Part shown: positions 1 to 4,861 of the stretch, in pieces
Position numbering within the stretch: the stretch's first letter is position 1
Layout of the letters: every line of letters begins with the position of its first letter
Program-made: the position numbers and the translations under genes
Assembly: GCA_002336725.1 (NCBI GenBank)
Contig: DDEO01000199.1
Location: 1 to 5,846 of the forward strand
Source of the DNA: Bacteroidetes bacterium UBA1952
GTDB taxonomy: Bacteria; Bacteroidota; Bacteroidia; Chitinophagales; Chitinophagaceae
Reading direction: 5' to 3'
DNA: 5,846 bases
The notes under the pieces: model-generated
What the model saw: the letters and a program-made list of their open reading frames with translations, nothing else
Database searches by the model: none
What the model was told of the DNA's origin: nothing

Positions 1-220
1 TCCAAGCCGAAGGCTCCAACAGCACGAAGTGCGTCCAACGCCGAAGGGCATCCAAGCCGAAGGCTCCAACGTGAAACGTCCAACGCCCAAAGGGCATCCA
101 AGCCGAAGGCTCCAACGTGAAACGTCCAACGCCGAAGGGCATCCAAGCCGAAGGCTCCAACGTGAAACGTCCAACGCCCAAAGGGCATCCAACAGCTTCA
201 GCGTCCAACTCCGCCAAGGC
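1..220. repeat. Tandem array of TCCAA-spaced mini-hairpins
   Basis: Four units of 50, 46, 45 and 46 bp (1-50, 51-96, 97-141, 142-187) are followed by a degenerate fifth. Each unit splits into three sub-units, each made of TCCAA (often TCCAAC) followed by a tiny inverted repeat around a GAA or AAA triloop. The hairpins are GCC-GAA-GGC (6-14, 56-64, 102-110, 147-155), CGT-GAA-ACG (70-78, 116-124, 161-169), GCAC-GAA-GTGC (22-32) and GCCC-AAA-GGGC (85-95, 176-186). GCCGAAGGGC at 40-49 and 131-140 is an imperfect version with one extra G. From 188 the pattern fades, leaving a GCC-AA-GGC remnant at 213-220. Unit length is not a multiple of three and the reading frame rotates, so this is not a repeat protein. 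The array may continue left of the window. Function is unknown; it lies just upstream of the pckA promoter. Confidence 0.9.
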
Positions 221-266
221 CCCAAGTTTTCACATTATTCCCTTACCACATTCCGGCATTCTCTCT

Positions 267-274
267 TAATTTTG
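267..274 (+). promoter_or_regulatory. pckA -7 box, TAATTTTG
   Basis: This is a perfect match to the Bacteroidota -7 consensus TAnnTTTG. It lies 37 bases before the pckA ATG, so transcription should start near 280 and leave a leader of about 30 bases. No clear -33 TTTG is present; TTA at 243-245 sits at about the right distance. The nine bases TTTGCCGCC at 271-279 recur exactly at the gcvT promoter. Confidence 0.65.
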
Positions 275-311
275 CCGCCACTTTATCATCTTTTCCAAGA
301 AACCGCTTATT

Positions 312-1931
312 ATGCAGGAATTTGGCACTAAAAATCCGCAGGCCCGCCTCGCCGACCTCGGAATTAACCCGTCTGTTGCGCACTGGAACCTCGCCTCTGA
401 AGATCTGGTACAAAAGACGCTGGAACTGGGACAGGGAACCCTCAACGACAGTGGCGCACTGTGTGTGAGCACCGGAAAATTCACCGGTCGTTCCCCAAAA
501 GATAAGTTTACTGTGAAGGATGCCATCACCGAGAACACCGTGAGCTGGGGGGAGCCTAATTTCCCGTTTACATCCGAGGCTTTCGATAAACTTTATGATA
601 AAGTAGCGGCGCATCTTTCTCATAAAGAAGTGTGGGTGCGCGATGCCTATGCCTGCGCCGACCCGAAATACCGCCTCAATGTGCGCGTAGTGAACGAAAC
701 GCCCTGGGCCAACCTGTTTTGCAACGACCTCTTCCTGCGCCCCACCGCCGAAGAACTGCAAACGCAAAATCACGACTGGCTCATCCTGCAAGCGCCGTCT
801 TTCCTCGCCGACCCGGAAACGGACGGCACCCGCCAGGGCAATTTCACCATCGTAAACTTCACCCGCAAGGTGATTCTCATCGGCGGATCGGCCTATACCG
901 GCGAGATGAAGAAAGGCATCTTCGGCGTGCTCAACTTCGTGCTGCCCAACGACCATAAAGTACTTTCGATGCACTGCTCGGCCAACGAAGGCAAAGACGG
1001 CGATGTCGCCCTGTTTTTTGGCCTTTCCGGAACCGGCAAGACCACCCTTTCTGCCGACCCCGAGCGCGCTCTTATCGGCGACGACGAACACGGTTGGGCC
1101 GATGGTTCGGTCTTCAACTTTGAAGGCGGCTGCTATGCCAAAGTGATTGACCTGAGTCAGGAGAAAGAACCACAAATCTGGGAAGCCATCAAGCCGGGAA
1201 CGCTTCTGGAAAATATCGTGTTTGAAAAAGGCACGAATAAAGTGGACTACACCGACGGCTCTATCACCGAGAACACCCGCGCGGCCTACCCGATTGATTT
1301 TATCCCCAACGCCAAAGAGCCTTCCTACGGCGGCGACCCGAAAAATATCTTCTTCCTCACCGCCGATGCCTTTGGCATTCTGCCGCCCATCTCCCGCCTC
1401 ACCAAAGAGCAGGCGATGTATCAGTTTATGAGCGGCTACACGGCGAAAGTGGCCGGCACCGAAGTGGGCGTTACCGAGCCGCAGCCAACGTTCTCGGCTT
1501 GCTTTGGTCGCGTATTCCTGCCGCTGCACCCCGCGACCAAGTACGCGTCCATGCTGGCCGACAAGATCAAGCACCACGGCACCCGCGTCTGGCTCATCAA
1601 CACCGGCTGGACCGGCGGTGCCTACGGCACCGGCAAGCGCATGAGCCTGAAATATACCCGCGCCATGATTACCGCCGCCATGAAAGGCGAGCTGGACAAT
1701 GTGGAGTACAAACAACACACCGTGTTTGGTTTCATGAAGCCGCAGACCGTGCCGGGCGTGCCGTTTGAGGTACTGAACCCGCGCGAAACCTGGGCTGACA
1801 AAGAAGAATATGACCGCAAAGCCACCGACCTGGCCAAGCTGTTTGTGAAAAACTTTGAGAAATACGCCGAAGGCACTTCCGAGGCCATCAAGAGCGCCGC
1901 GCCCAAGACGGAAATTCCGGTGGAAGCGTAA
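312..1931 (+). CDS. pckA: Phosphoenolpyruvate carboxykinase (ATP)
   Basis: This cytosolic enzyme (EC 4.1.1.49) converts oxaloacetate and ATP to phosphoenolpyruvate, CO2 and ADP, the committed step of gluconeogenesis from TCA intermediates. The product is 539 aa, the usual length for the ATP-dependent family. Visible motifs are the substrate-binding GRSPKDKF (59-66, R60), GEMKKG (197-202, metal-ligand Lys about K201), MHCSAN with metal-ligand H221, the P-loop GLSGTGKTTLS (237-247, K243) and LIGDDEHGW (254-262, metal-ligand D258). TENTRAAYP (319-327, R323) and the C-terminal NTGWTGGAYGTGKRM (430-444) nucleotide-side motif follow. These residues match the E. coli enzyme by motif comparison. The ATG at 312 is chosen because the N-terminal region FGTKNPQARLADLGI is typical of the family and a -7 box lies at the right distance. 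No Shine-Dalgarno is evident. The gene is single, with its own promoter and a terminator. No key residue is missing. Confidence 0.98.
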   Translation: MQEFGTKNPQARLADLGINPSVAHWNLASEDLVQKTLELGQGTLNDSGALCVSTGKFTGRSPKDKFTVKDAITENTVSWGEPNFPFTSEAFDKLYDKVAAHLSHKEVWVRDAYACADPKYRLNVRVVNETPWANLFCNDLFLRPTAEELQTQNHDWLILQAPSFLADPETDGTRQGNFTIVNFTRKVILIGGSAYTGEMKKGIFGVLNFVLPNDHKVLSMHCSANEGKDGDVALFFGLSGTGKTTLSADPERALIGDDEHGWADGSVFNFEGGCYAKVIDLSQEKEPQIWEAIKPGTLLENIVFEKGTNKVDYTDGSITENTRAAYPIDFIPNAKEPSYGGDPKNIFFLTADAFGILPPISRLTKEQAMYQFMSGYTAKVAGTEVGVTEPQPTFSACFGRVFLPLHPATKYASMLADKIKHHGTRVWLINTGWTGGAYGTGKRMSLKYTRAMITAAMKGELDNVEYKQHTVFGFMKPQTVPGVPFEVLNPRETWADKEEYDRKATDLAKLFVKNFEKYAEGTSEAIKSAAPKTEIPVEA

Positions 1932-1945
1932 GAACCGCGCTTGAT

Positions 1946-1967
1946 TTTTCCGGAAATTTCCGGAAAA
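1946..1967. repeat. 22-bp perfect palindrome with two TTCCGGAA cores
   Basis: The run TTTTCCGGAAA joined to TTTCCGGAAAA is a perfect 22-bp palindrome. It contains two TTCCGGAA cores at 1948-1955 and 1958-1965, spaced exactly 10 bp, about one helical turn. It begins 14 bases after the pckA stop and lies before the terminator. Each core could be a dimeric protein site, or the whole could fold as an extra 3' hairpin in the pckA mRNA. Confidence 0.8.
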
Positions 1968-1986
1968 GAAAGCAGGCGAAAAACAG

Positions 1987-2018
1987 AAAAGCCCCGATAA
2001 TCATTGTCGGGGCTTTTT
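1987..2018. terminator. Bidirectional rho-independent terminator
   Basis: The stem GCCCCGA (1991-1997) pairs with TCGGGGC (2007-2013) and can extend inward through TAA/TTG to a TCA loop. It is flanked by AAAA (1987-1990) and TTTTT (2014-2018), so it reads as a GC stem followed by a U-tract on both strands. It lies between the convergent ends of pckA (stop at 1931) and the hydrolase gene (stop at 2063), and should serve both. Confidence 0.9.
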
Positions 2019-2021
2019 CGA

Positions 2022-2049
2022 TTCCGGAAGCTGAAATTTCCGGAAATTT
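2022..2049. repeat. Second TTCCGGAA palindrome pair
   Basis: TTCCGGAA at 2022-2029 is followed by a 16-bp perfect palindrome, AAATTTCCGGAAATTT, at 2034-2049. The 14 bases GAAATTTCCGGAAA (2033-2046) repeat exactly part of the palindrome on the other side of the terminator (1953-1966). It ends 13 bases past the hydrolase stop codon. Confidence 0.75.
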
Positions 2050-2062
2050 TGCTGTTTAAAAG

Positions 2063-2845
2063 CTATTTCAATACCTCCAGCAGCACTCCGTCGAGAAGTT
2101 CATTAAATACCTCCGGATTTTCCAGCATCGGGTAGTGGCCGGTTCCTTCAATCGTTACAAAATCGTAATCTGCCAGATATTTCCGGTTGTTTTCGGCGCT
2201 GGTCGGCACTGCGTCGGAGTTGATGGCTCGTACCGGCACTTTTACGGCCTTTGCGGCGCTTTGCACATCCGTTTTATAGAGCGGCCCCAGCGCGTTGATG
2301 GCGTGTGCTGCGCTGTTTTGGAGAAATTCTTTCTGCAACCGGCTTTTGACCGCCGGCGGCGTATGCTCCGTAAAAAGAAACTGCGGCATCAGGGTTTCGA
2401 TGGCGGCGGCAAAGTCTTTCCGGTAATTTTCAAACAGAAACGTTTCTGCCTGCTCGTAAGTAAATATCTGGTCTAAATCGTGCAGGGTATCTACCAAAAC
2501 AATGGCTTTTACAACGGGCAAATCCGGCGCGGCTTCCAGCACATAAGCGCCGGCCATAGAATGCCCGATTAAAACCACTTCCGGCGCATTCAGGTGGTTT
2601 ACGACTGCTTTAATATCATCGGCATAGCGTGTGCTCGTCCAGTTGGTTCGCGTTTTGTCAGACTTGCCGTGGCCGCCCAAATCCATCCGCACAATCTGGT
2701 ATTTTTCTTCAAAAAAAGCACACTGGTCGGCCCACCAGTTTTGGTTGCCAAGCCAGCCGTGTACGAAAACAAGCGTTGGGTTTCCTGTGCCGGTTTGGGT
2801 GTAATGAATGGCGCTTTTGTCGGAAGAGAGGGCGTGTTTTTTCAT
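2063..2845 (-). CDS. Alpha/beta-fold hydrolase
   Basis: The product is a 260-aa single-domain alpha/beta hydrolase, close to the usual length for this family. Motifs in order are the oxyanion-hole HGW at 29-31, the strand and turn RMDLGGHGKSDK (53-64, the DxxGxGxS pattern), the nucleophile elbow GHSMAG (94-99) with Ser96, a likely acid at Asp211 in NSDAVP, and the histidine loop GTGHYPMLENP (234-244) with His237. The catalytic triad therefore looks complete. A cap region rich in F, Y and charged residues lies at about 125-190. No signal peptide is evident, so it is probably cytoplasmic. The histidine loop with Glu and Pro is common in the esterase and carboxylesterase branch, but substrate cannot be inferred. 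The ATG at 2845 gives MKKHALSSDKSAIHYTQTG, a normal N-terminus for the family. The gene is single and convergent with pckA, sharing its terminator. Fold assignment is firm; exact activity is unknown. Confidence 0.93.
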   Translation of the reverse strand: MKKHALSSDKSAIHYTQTGTGNPTLVFVHGWLGNQNWWADQCAFFEEKYQIVRMDLGGHGKSDKTRTNWTSTRYADDIKAVVNHLNAPEVVLIGHSMAGAYVLEAAPDLPVVKAIVLVDTLHDLDQIFTYEQAETFLFENYRKDFAAAIETLMPQFLFTEHTPPAVKSRLQKEFLQNSAAHAINALGPLYKTDVQSAAKAVKVPVRAINSDAVPTSAENNRKYLADYDFVTIEGTGHYPMLENPEVFNELLDGVLLEVLK

Positions 2846-2878
2846 GGGGTCAGTTGGCTGCGGCTACTCGCTGGGGCG

Positions 2879-2886
2879 CTAAGGTA
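2879..2886 (-). promoter_or_regulatory. Hydrolase -7 box, TACCTTAG
   Basis: On the minus strand TACCTTAG differs from TAnnTTTG at one base. It is followed by GCGCCCC, much like the GC-rich extension after the -7 boxes of pckA, gcvT and pyrH. The expected start is near 2872, giving a leader of about 27 bases. No -33 TTTG is visible at the right distance, so the call rests on the -7 box and its extension. Confidence 0.45.
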
Positions 2887-3090
2887 AGGAGGTGGGCACC
2901 TGCGTTCAGGCAGCTTCCTGATTTAATTAGGCTTCTTGAGAAAGTAGTTTCATGCAGCATTTTCGTTGCTGTGTAGTACGCCCCCAATCTCCATGATTCT
3001 GTGTTGTGGAGATTATGGAGTAGCTCATAATTATGTATTTGCATTTATGACAACCAGAGCAACGATGAAAGTATCATCCAAAAGAGAACA
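2887..3090. other. Intergenic stretch without a recognisable gene
   Basis: I see no convincing gene here on either strand. The longest reading frame (minus, 3044 to 2850) encodes 64 aa with no recognisable motif and runs into the hydrolase promoter region. The one structure of note is an 8-bp inverted repeat, AATCTCCA (2986-2993) with TGGAGATT (3007-3014), around a 13-base loop; it lacks a T-tract. This is where the toxin partner of the neighbouring antitoxin gene would be expected, and none is visible. Confidence 0.6.
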
Positions 3091-3115
3091 AATAGACTTT
3101 CGCAAGAGGTCTATT
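3091..3115 (-). terminator. Hairpin after the antitoxin gene, possible terminator
   Basis: AATAGAC (3091-3097) pairs with GTCTATT (3109-3115). With two G-T wobbles the stem extends to about 10 bp around a CGCAA loop. It begins 20 bases past the antitoxin stop on the minus strand and is followed there by TGTTCTCTTTT, a weak T-rich tail. It could be the terminator of that gene. A trace of a mobile-element end is an alternative that cannot be excluded from sequence alone. Confidence 0.5.
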
Positions 3116-3135
3116 CAAAATGCATCGGGCAGGCT

Positions 3136-3385
3136 TTAGAGCTTGAAAGAACGGGTCTTGCCCTGCTTTAACTGCTCCAGAGACGTGTGCAGGCGTTGCC
3201 GGTTTTTTTCGGTGGAGAGCAGATGGCCGGTCTCGGTCAGCGCGTTGTATTCCTGCATCGAAAGAATCACGACCGCTTCTTCATTGGCCGCGCGGGACAC
3301 AATAACCACATCGGCATCGCGGGAAACATCGTCTAAGTATTTTTTAAGATTGCTTCTTAAACTGAGAAACAGATACGGCCTGCAT
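3136..3385 (-). pseudogene. Phd/YefM-family antitoxin, N-terminal frameshift
   Basis: The main frame encodes a typical Phd/YefM antitoxin body: RSNLKKYLDDVS, then VVIVSR, VVILSMQEYNALTET, and the toxin-binding tail LLSTEKN...SLEQLKQGK. The expected family start is in another frame. An ATG at 3385 opens MQAVSVSQF, which runs into a stop at 3346-3344. Removing one base from the T3A2 run at 3361-3357 joins the two as MQAVSVSQ-(F or L)-RSNLKKYLDDVS, an 82-aa protein of normal family length (YefM is about 83). In the main frame the only upstream start is a TTG at 3426, which would give an atypical N-terminus, YEISFLHPQKKRL. Such antitoxins bind DNA with the N-terminal half, repress their own operon and neutralise a RelE/YoeB-type or Doc-type toxin. 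No toxin gene lies downstream. This suggests an orphan, decaying antitoxin; a sequencing error or use of the TTG start are alternatives. Family assignment is firm; broken status is likely. Confidence 0.8.
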
Positions 3386-3410
3386 AAACGCTTTTTTTGT
3401 GGATGAAGGA

Positions 3411-3422
3411 ACGAAATTTCGT
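3411..3422. promoter_or_regulatory. 12-bp palindrome, candidate antitoxin operator
   Basis: ACGAAATTTCGT is a perfect palindrome in the divergent region between the antitoxin ATG (3385) and gcvT (3505), 25 bases upstream of the antitoxin ATG. It overlaps the transcription start predicted from the weak minus-strand -7 box at 3431-3424. Phd/YefM proteins usually repress their own promoters through palindromes, so an operator role is plausible but inferred. Confidence 0.4.
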
Positions 3423-3423
3423 A

Positions 3424-3431
3424 CAAAAACA
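3424..3431 (-). promoter_or_regulatory. Possible antitoxin -7 box, TGTTTTTG
   Basis: The minus-strand TGTTTTTG matches TAnnTTTG except for one base of the key TA. It would place the start at about 3417, within the 12-bp palindrome, with a leader of about 32 bases to the ATG at 3385. No properly spaced -33 TTG is seen. This is weak evidence. Confidence 0.25.
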
Positions 3432-3491
3432 GCGCCTTTCTTTGTCAGAAATGCTTTACAATGTCTTTAAGAACGGCTCCTTCTCATCTCC

Positions 3492-3499
3492 TACCTTTG
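3492..3499 (+). promoter_or_regulatory. gcvT -7 box, TACCTTTG, at the start codon
   Basis: This is a perfect TAnnTTTG match only five bases before the gcvT ATG. With the G at about -7, transcription would start on or beside the ATG and give a leaderless mRNA. The sequence TTTGCCGCC (3496-3504) is identical to that in the pckA promoter. No good -33 TTTG is seen; TTTA at 3466-3469 is the nearest candidate. Confidence 0.65.
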
Positions 3500-3504
3500 C
3501 CGCC

Positions 3505-4593
3505 ATGAAATCCACGCCTTTTACCCAGAAACACATTGACCTCGGCGCGAAAATGGCCGAATTTGCCGGCTATAATATGCCTATCTCCTACTCCGGCATC
3601 AACGACGAACACCACACCGTGCGCAACAACGCCGGCGTGTTTGACGTGAGCCACATGGGCGAGTTCATCGTTTCCGGAAATCATGCGCTCGACCTGCTCC
3701 AGCGCATCACCACCAACGACGCTTCCAAGCTCGCCAAAGGCAAGGCGCAGTATTCCTGCTTTCCCAACAAAGAAGGCGGCATCGTGGACGACCTCATTAT
3801 TTATTGCCTCGAAGAAGGGCAGAAATATATGCTTGTGGTGAATGCCAGCAATATTGAAAAAGACTGGTCCTGGATTCAGCAGCACAACACGGAAGGCGCA
3901 GAAATCGAAGACATCTCCGACCGTACCGGTCTGCTCGCCGTGCAAGGCCCTAATGCTACCAAAATCCTTCAGGAACTCACCGACATTGACCTCGCCGGCA
4001 TGAAGTATTACACCTTCGAGAAAGGCCGTTTTGCGGGTGTGGACAATGTGCTCATCAGCGCGACGGGCTACACCGGCTCCGGCGGCGTGGAGATTTATTT
4101 TGAAGACAAAGGCGACAACGCCGAGAAAATCTGGAGTGAAATCTTCCGCGTCGGTGCGCCCAAAGGTCTGAAACCCATTGGCCTTGCCGCCCGCGACACG
4201 CTGCGCCTCGAAAAGGGTTTCTGCCTCTATGGCAATGATATTGACGACACGACTTCTCCTTTTGAGACCGGCCTCGGCTGGATTACCAAATTCACCAAGG
4301 ATTTCACCAACCGCGAAGCCCTCGAAGCCCAGAAAGCAGAAGGCGCCAAGCGCAAGCTCGTGGGGATTGAAATGGTGGATAAAGGCATCCCGCGCCACGG
4401 CTATAAAATCCAAAACGCCGATGGGGCGGAAATCGGCTATATCACAAGCGGCACCCAAAGCCCCACGCTCGGCAAGGCCATCGGCATGGCGATTTTGAGC
4501 AAAGAAGCGGCTGCCGAAGGCAACGAAATCTTTGTGGTGGTGCGCGATAAGCCGCTGAAAGCCAAAGTGGTGAAGATGCCGTTTGTGGGCTAA
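3505..4593 (+). CDS. gcvT: Glycine cleavage system T protein (aminomethyltransferase)
   Basis: The T protein (EC 2.1.2.10) takes the aminomethyl group carried on the lipoyl arm of H protein and transfers its carbon to tetrahydrofolate, giving 5,10-methylene-THF and ammonia. It acts in the cytosol with the P, H and L proteins. The 362-aa product is normal length. Motifs include GVFDVSHMGEF (44-54), GGIVDDL (91-97) with the conserved catalytic aspartate (D95/D96), the folate-side ATGYTGSGGVEIY (186-198), and LAARDTLRLEKGFCLYGND (227-245). The C-terminal barrel has GIPRHGY (294-300), TSGTQSPTLGKAIGMA (314-329) and the ending VVVRDKPLKAKVVKMPFVG. The ATG at 3505 fits the family N-terminus (STPFTQKHIDLGAKMAEFAGYNMP). 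The frame stays open upstream to 3397, but that extension crosses the promoter and has no homology pattern. gcvH and gcvP are not adjacent, as is common outside the proteobacterial gcvTHP operon. Confidence 0.98.
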   Translation: MKSTPFTQKHIDLGAKMAEFAGYNMPISYSGINDEHHTVRNNAGVFDVSHMGEFIVSGNHALDLLQRITTNDASKLAKGKAQYSCFPNKEGGIVDDLIIYCLEEGQKYMLVVNASNIEKDWSWIQQHNTEGAEIEDISDRTGLLAVQGPNATKILQELTDIDLAGMKYYTFEKGRFAGVDNVLISATGYTGSGGVEIYFEDKGDNAEKIWSEIFRVGAPKGLKPIGLAARDTLRLEKGFCLYGNDIDDTTSPFETGLGWITKFTKDFTNREALEAQKAEGAKRKLVGIEMVDKGIPRHGYKIQNADGAEIGYITSGTQSPTLGKAIGMAILSKEAAAEGNEIFVVVRDKPLKAKVVKMPFVG

Positions 4594-4618
4594 GCGTGGC
4601 TGACAAAAGATGATATAC

Positions 4619-4651
4619 AGAGATGTCCTGTTTGGGGCATCTCTTTTTTTT
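4619..4651 (+). terminator. gcvT rho-independent terminator
   Basis: AGAGATGTCCT (4619-4629) pairs with GGGGCATCTCT (4634-4644) around a GTTT loop, an 11-bp stem with two G-T wobbles, followed by an eight-T run ending at 4651. It begins 25 bases past the gcvT stop. This is the strongest terminator in the window and separates gcvT from pyrH. Confidence 0.92.
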
Positions 4652-4701
4652 GGGCTTCCTTTTTTGTTCGCTTGCCCTGCGGGGGGATTAGAAGGTGCAT
4701 C

Positions 4702-4736
4702 AGCCGCTTACCGGGTTGAGATAGCAGCGGCTTTTT
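4702..4736 (+). terminator. Second terminator-like hairpin before pyrH
   Basis: AGCCGCT (4702-4708) pairs with AGCGGCT (4726-4732) around a 17-base loop, followed directly by TTTT to 4736. It could be a back-up terminator 50 bases after the gcvT terminator. It lies upstream of the predicted pyrH promoter, so it is not a pyrH attenuator unless a second start lies further upstream. Confidence 0.5.
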
Positions 4737-4760
4737 CTCTGCGCCGCTGCGCCTCTGCGA
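4737..4760. repeat. Three tandem 8-mers, CTCTGCGC-like
   Basis: CTCTGCGC (4737-4744), CGCTGCGC (4745-4752) and CTCTGCGA (4753-4760) are head to tail, directly after the T-tract of the preceding hairpin. I recall strings of this CTCTGCG type as frequent intergenic repeats in Bacteroidota and some other phyla, but cannot verify that here. No function is evident. Confidence 0.6.
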
Positions 4761-4764
4761 GATT

Positions 4765-4779
4765 TTGCCGGAGCGGCAA
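4765..4779. repeat. Small inverted repeat, GAG triloop
   Basis: TTGCCG (4765-4770) and CGGCAA (4774-4779) form a perfect 6-bp stem with a GAG triloop. The compact three-base loop resembles the mini-hairpins at the left end of the window, but it is single and lacks the TCCAA spacer. It lies about 50 bases upstream of the pyrH -7 box. Confidence 0.5.
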
Positions 4780-4830
4780 TCTGTCATGCACCCGCAAAAG
4801 CGCCTACGACTTTGCCGTTCCGTTATGGTG

Positions 4831-4838
4831 TATTTTCG
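4831..4838 (+). promoter_or_regulatory. pyrH -7 box, TATTTTCG
   Basis: This is a one-mismatch TAnnTTTG with TTTG at 4811-4814 as a candidate -33 element. The 16-base spacing is slightly short for the Bacteroidota pattern. It is followed by GCGCCC, as at the hydrolase promoter. The predicted start near 4845 gives a leader of about 17 bases before the GTG. Confidence 0.5.
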
Positions 4839-4861
4839 CGCCCGAATTCAACCCCTCTCCC

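Noticed and set aside
1..220. CRISPR array or integron attC sites
   Set aside because: There are no unique spacers between constant repeats, sub-units are only 14-18 bp, and no cas gene, integrase or attC-type core sites are visible.
29..331. 100-aa reading frame across the left repeat array
   Set aside because: It translates the mini-hairpin repeats, whose 45-50-bp units shift frame, so no peptide repeat is kept. It also overlaps the pckA promoter and start.
243..1718. 491-aa antisense frame over pckA, and a 324-aa antisense frame over gcvT (3484-4458)
   Set aside because: Both are mirror effects of the G/C-rich third positions of the real genes. The sense frames have full family motifs and the antisense ones have none.
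2850..3044. 64-aa minus-strand frame as the missing toxin
   Set aside because: It has no RelE/YoeB or Doc motif, lies about 90 bases beyond the antitoxin stop, and covers the hydrolase promoter region.
3397..3504. N-terminal extension of gcvT
   Set aside because: The extra 36 residues cross the promoter and palindrome. The family N-terminus begins at the ATG at 3505.
4610..4861. 84-residue N-terminal extension of pyrH
   Set aside because: It runs through the gcvT terminator, tandem repeats and the pyrH promoter; the family start matches the GTG at 4862.
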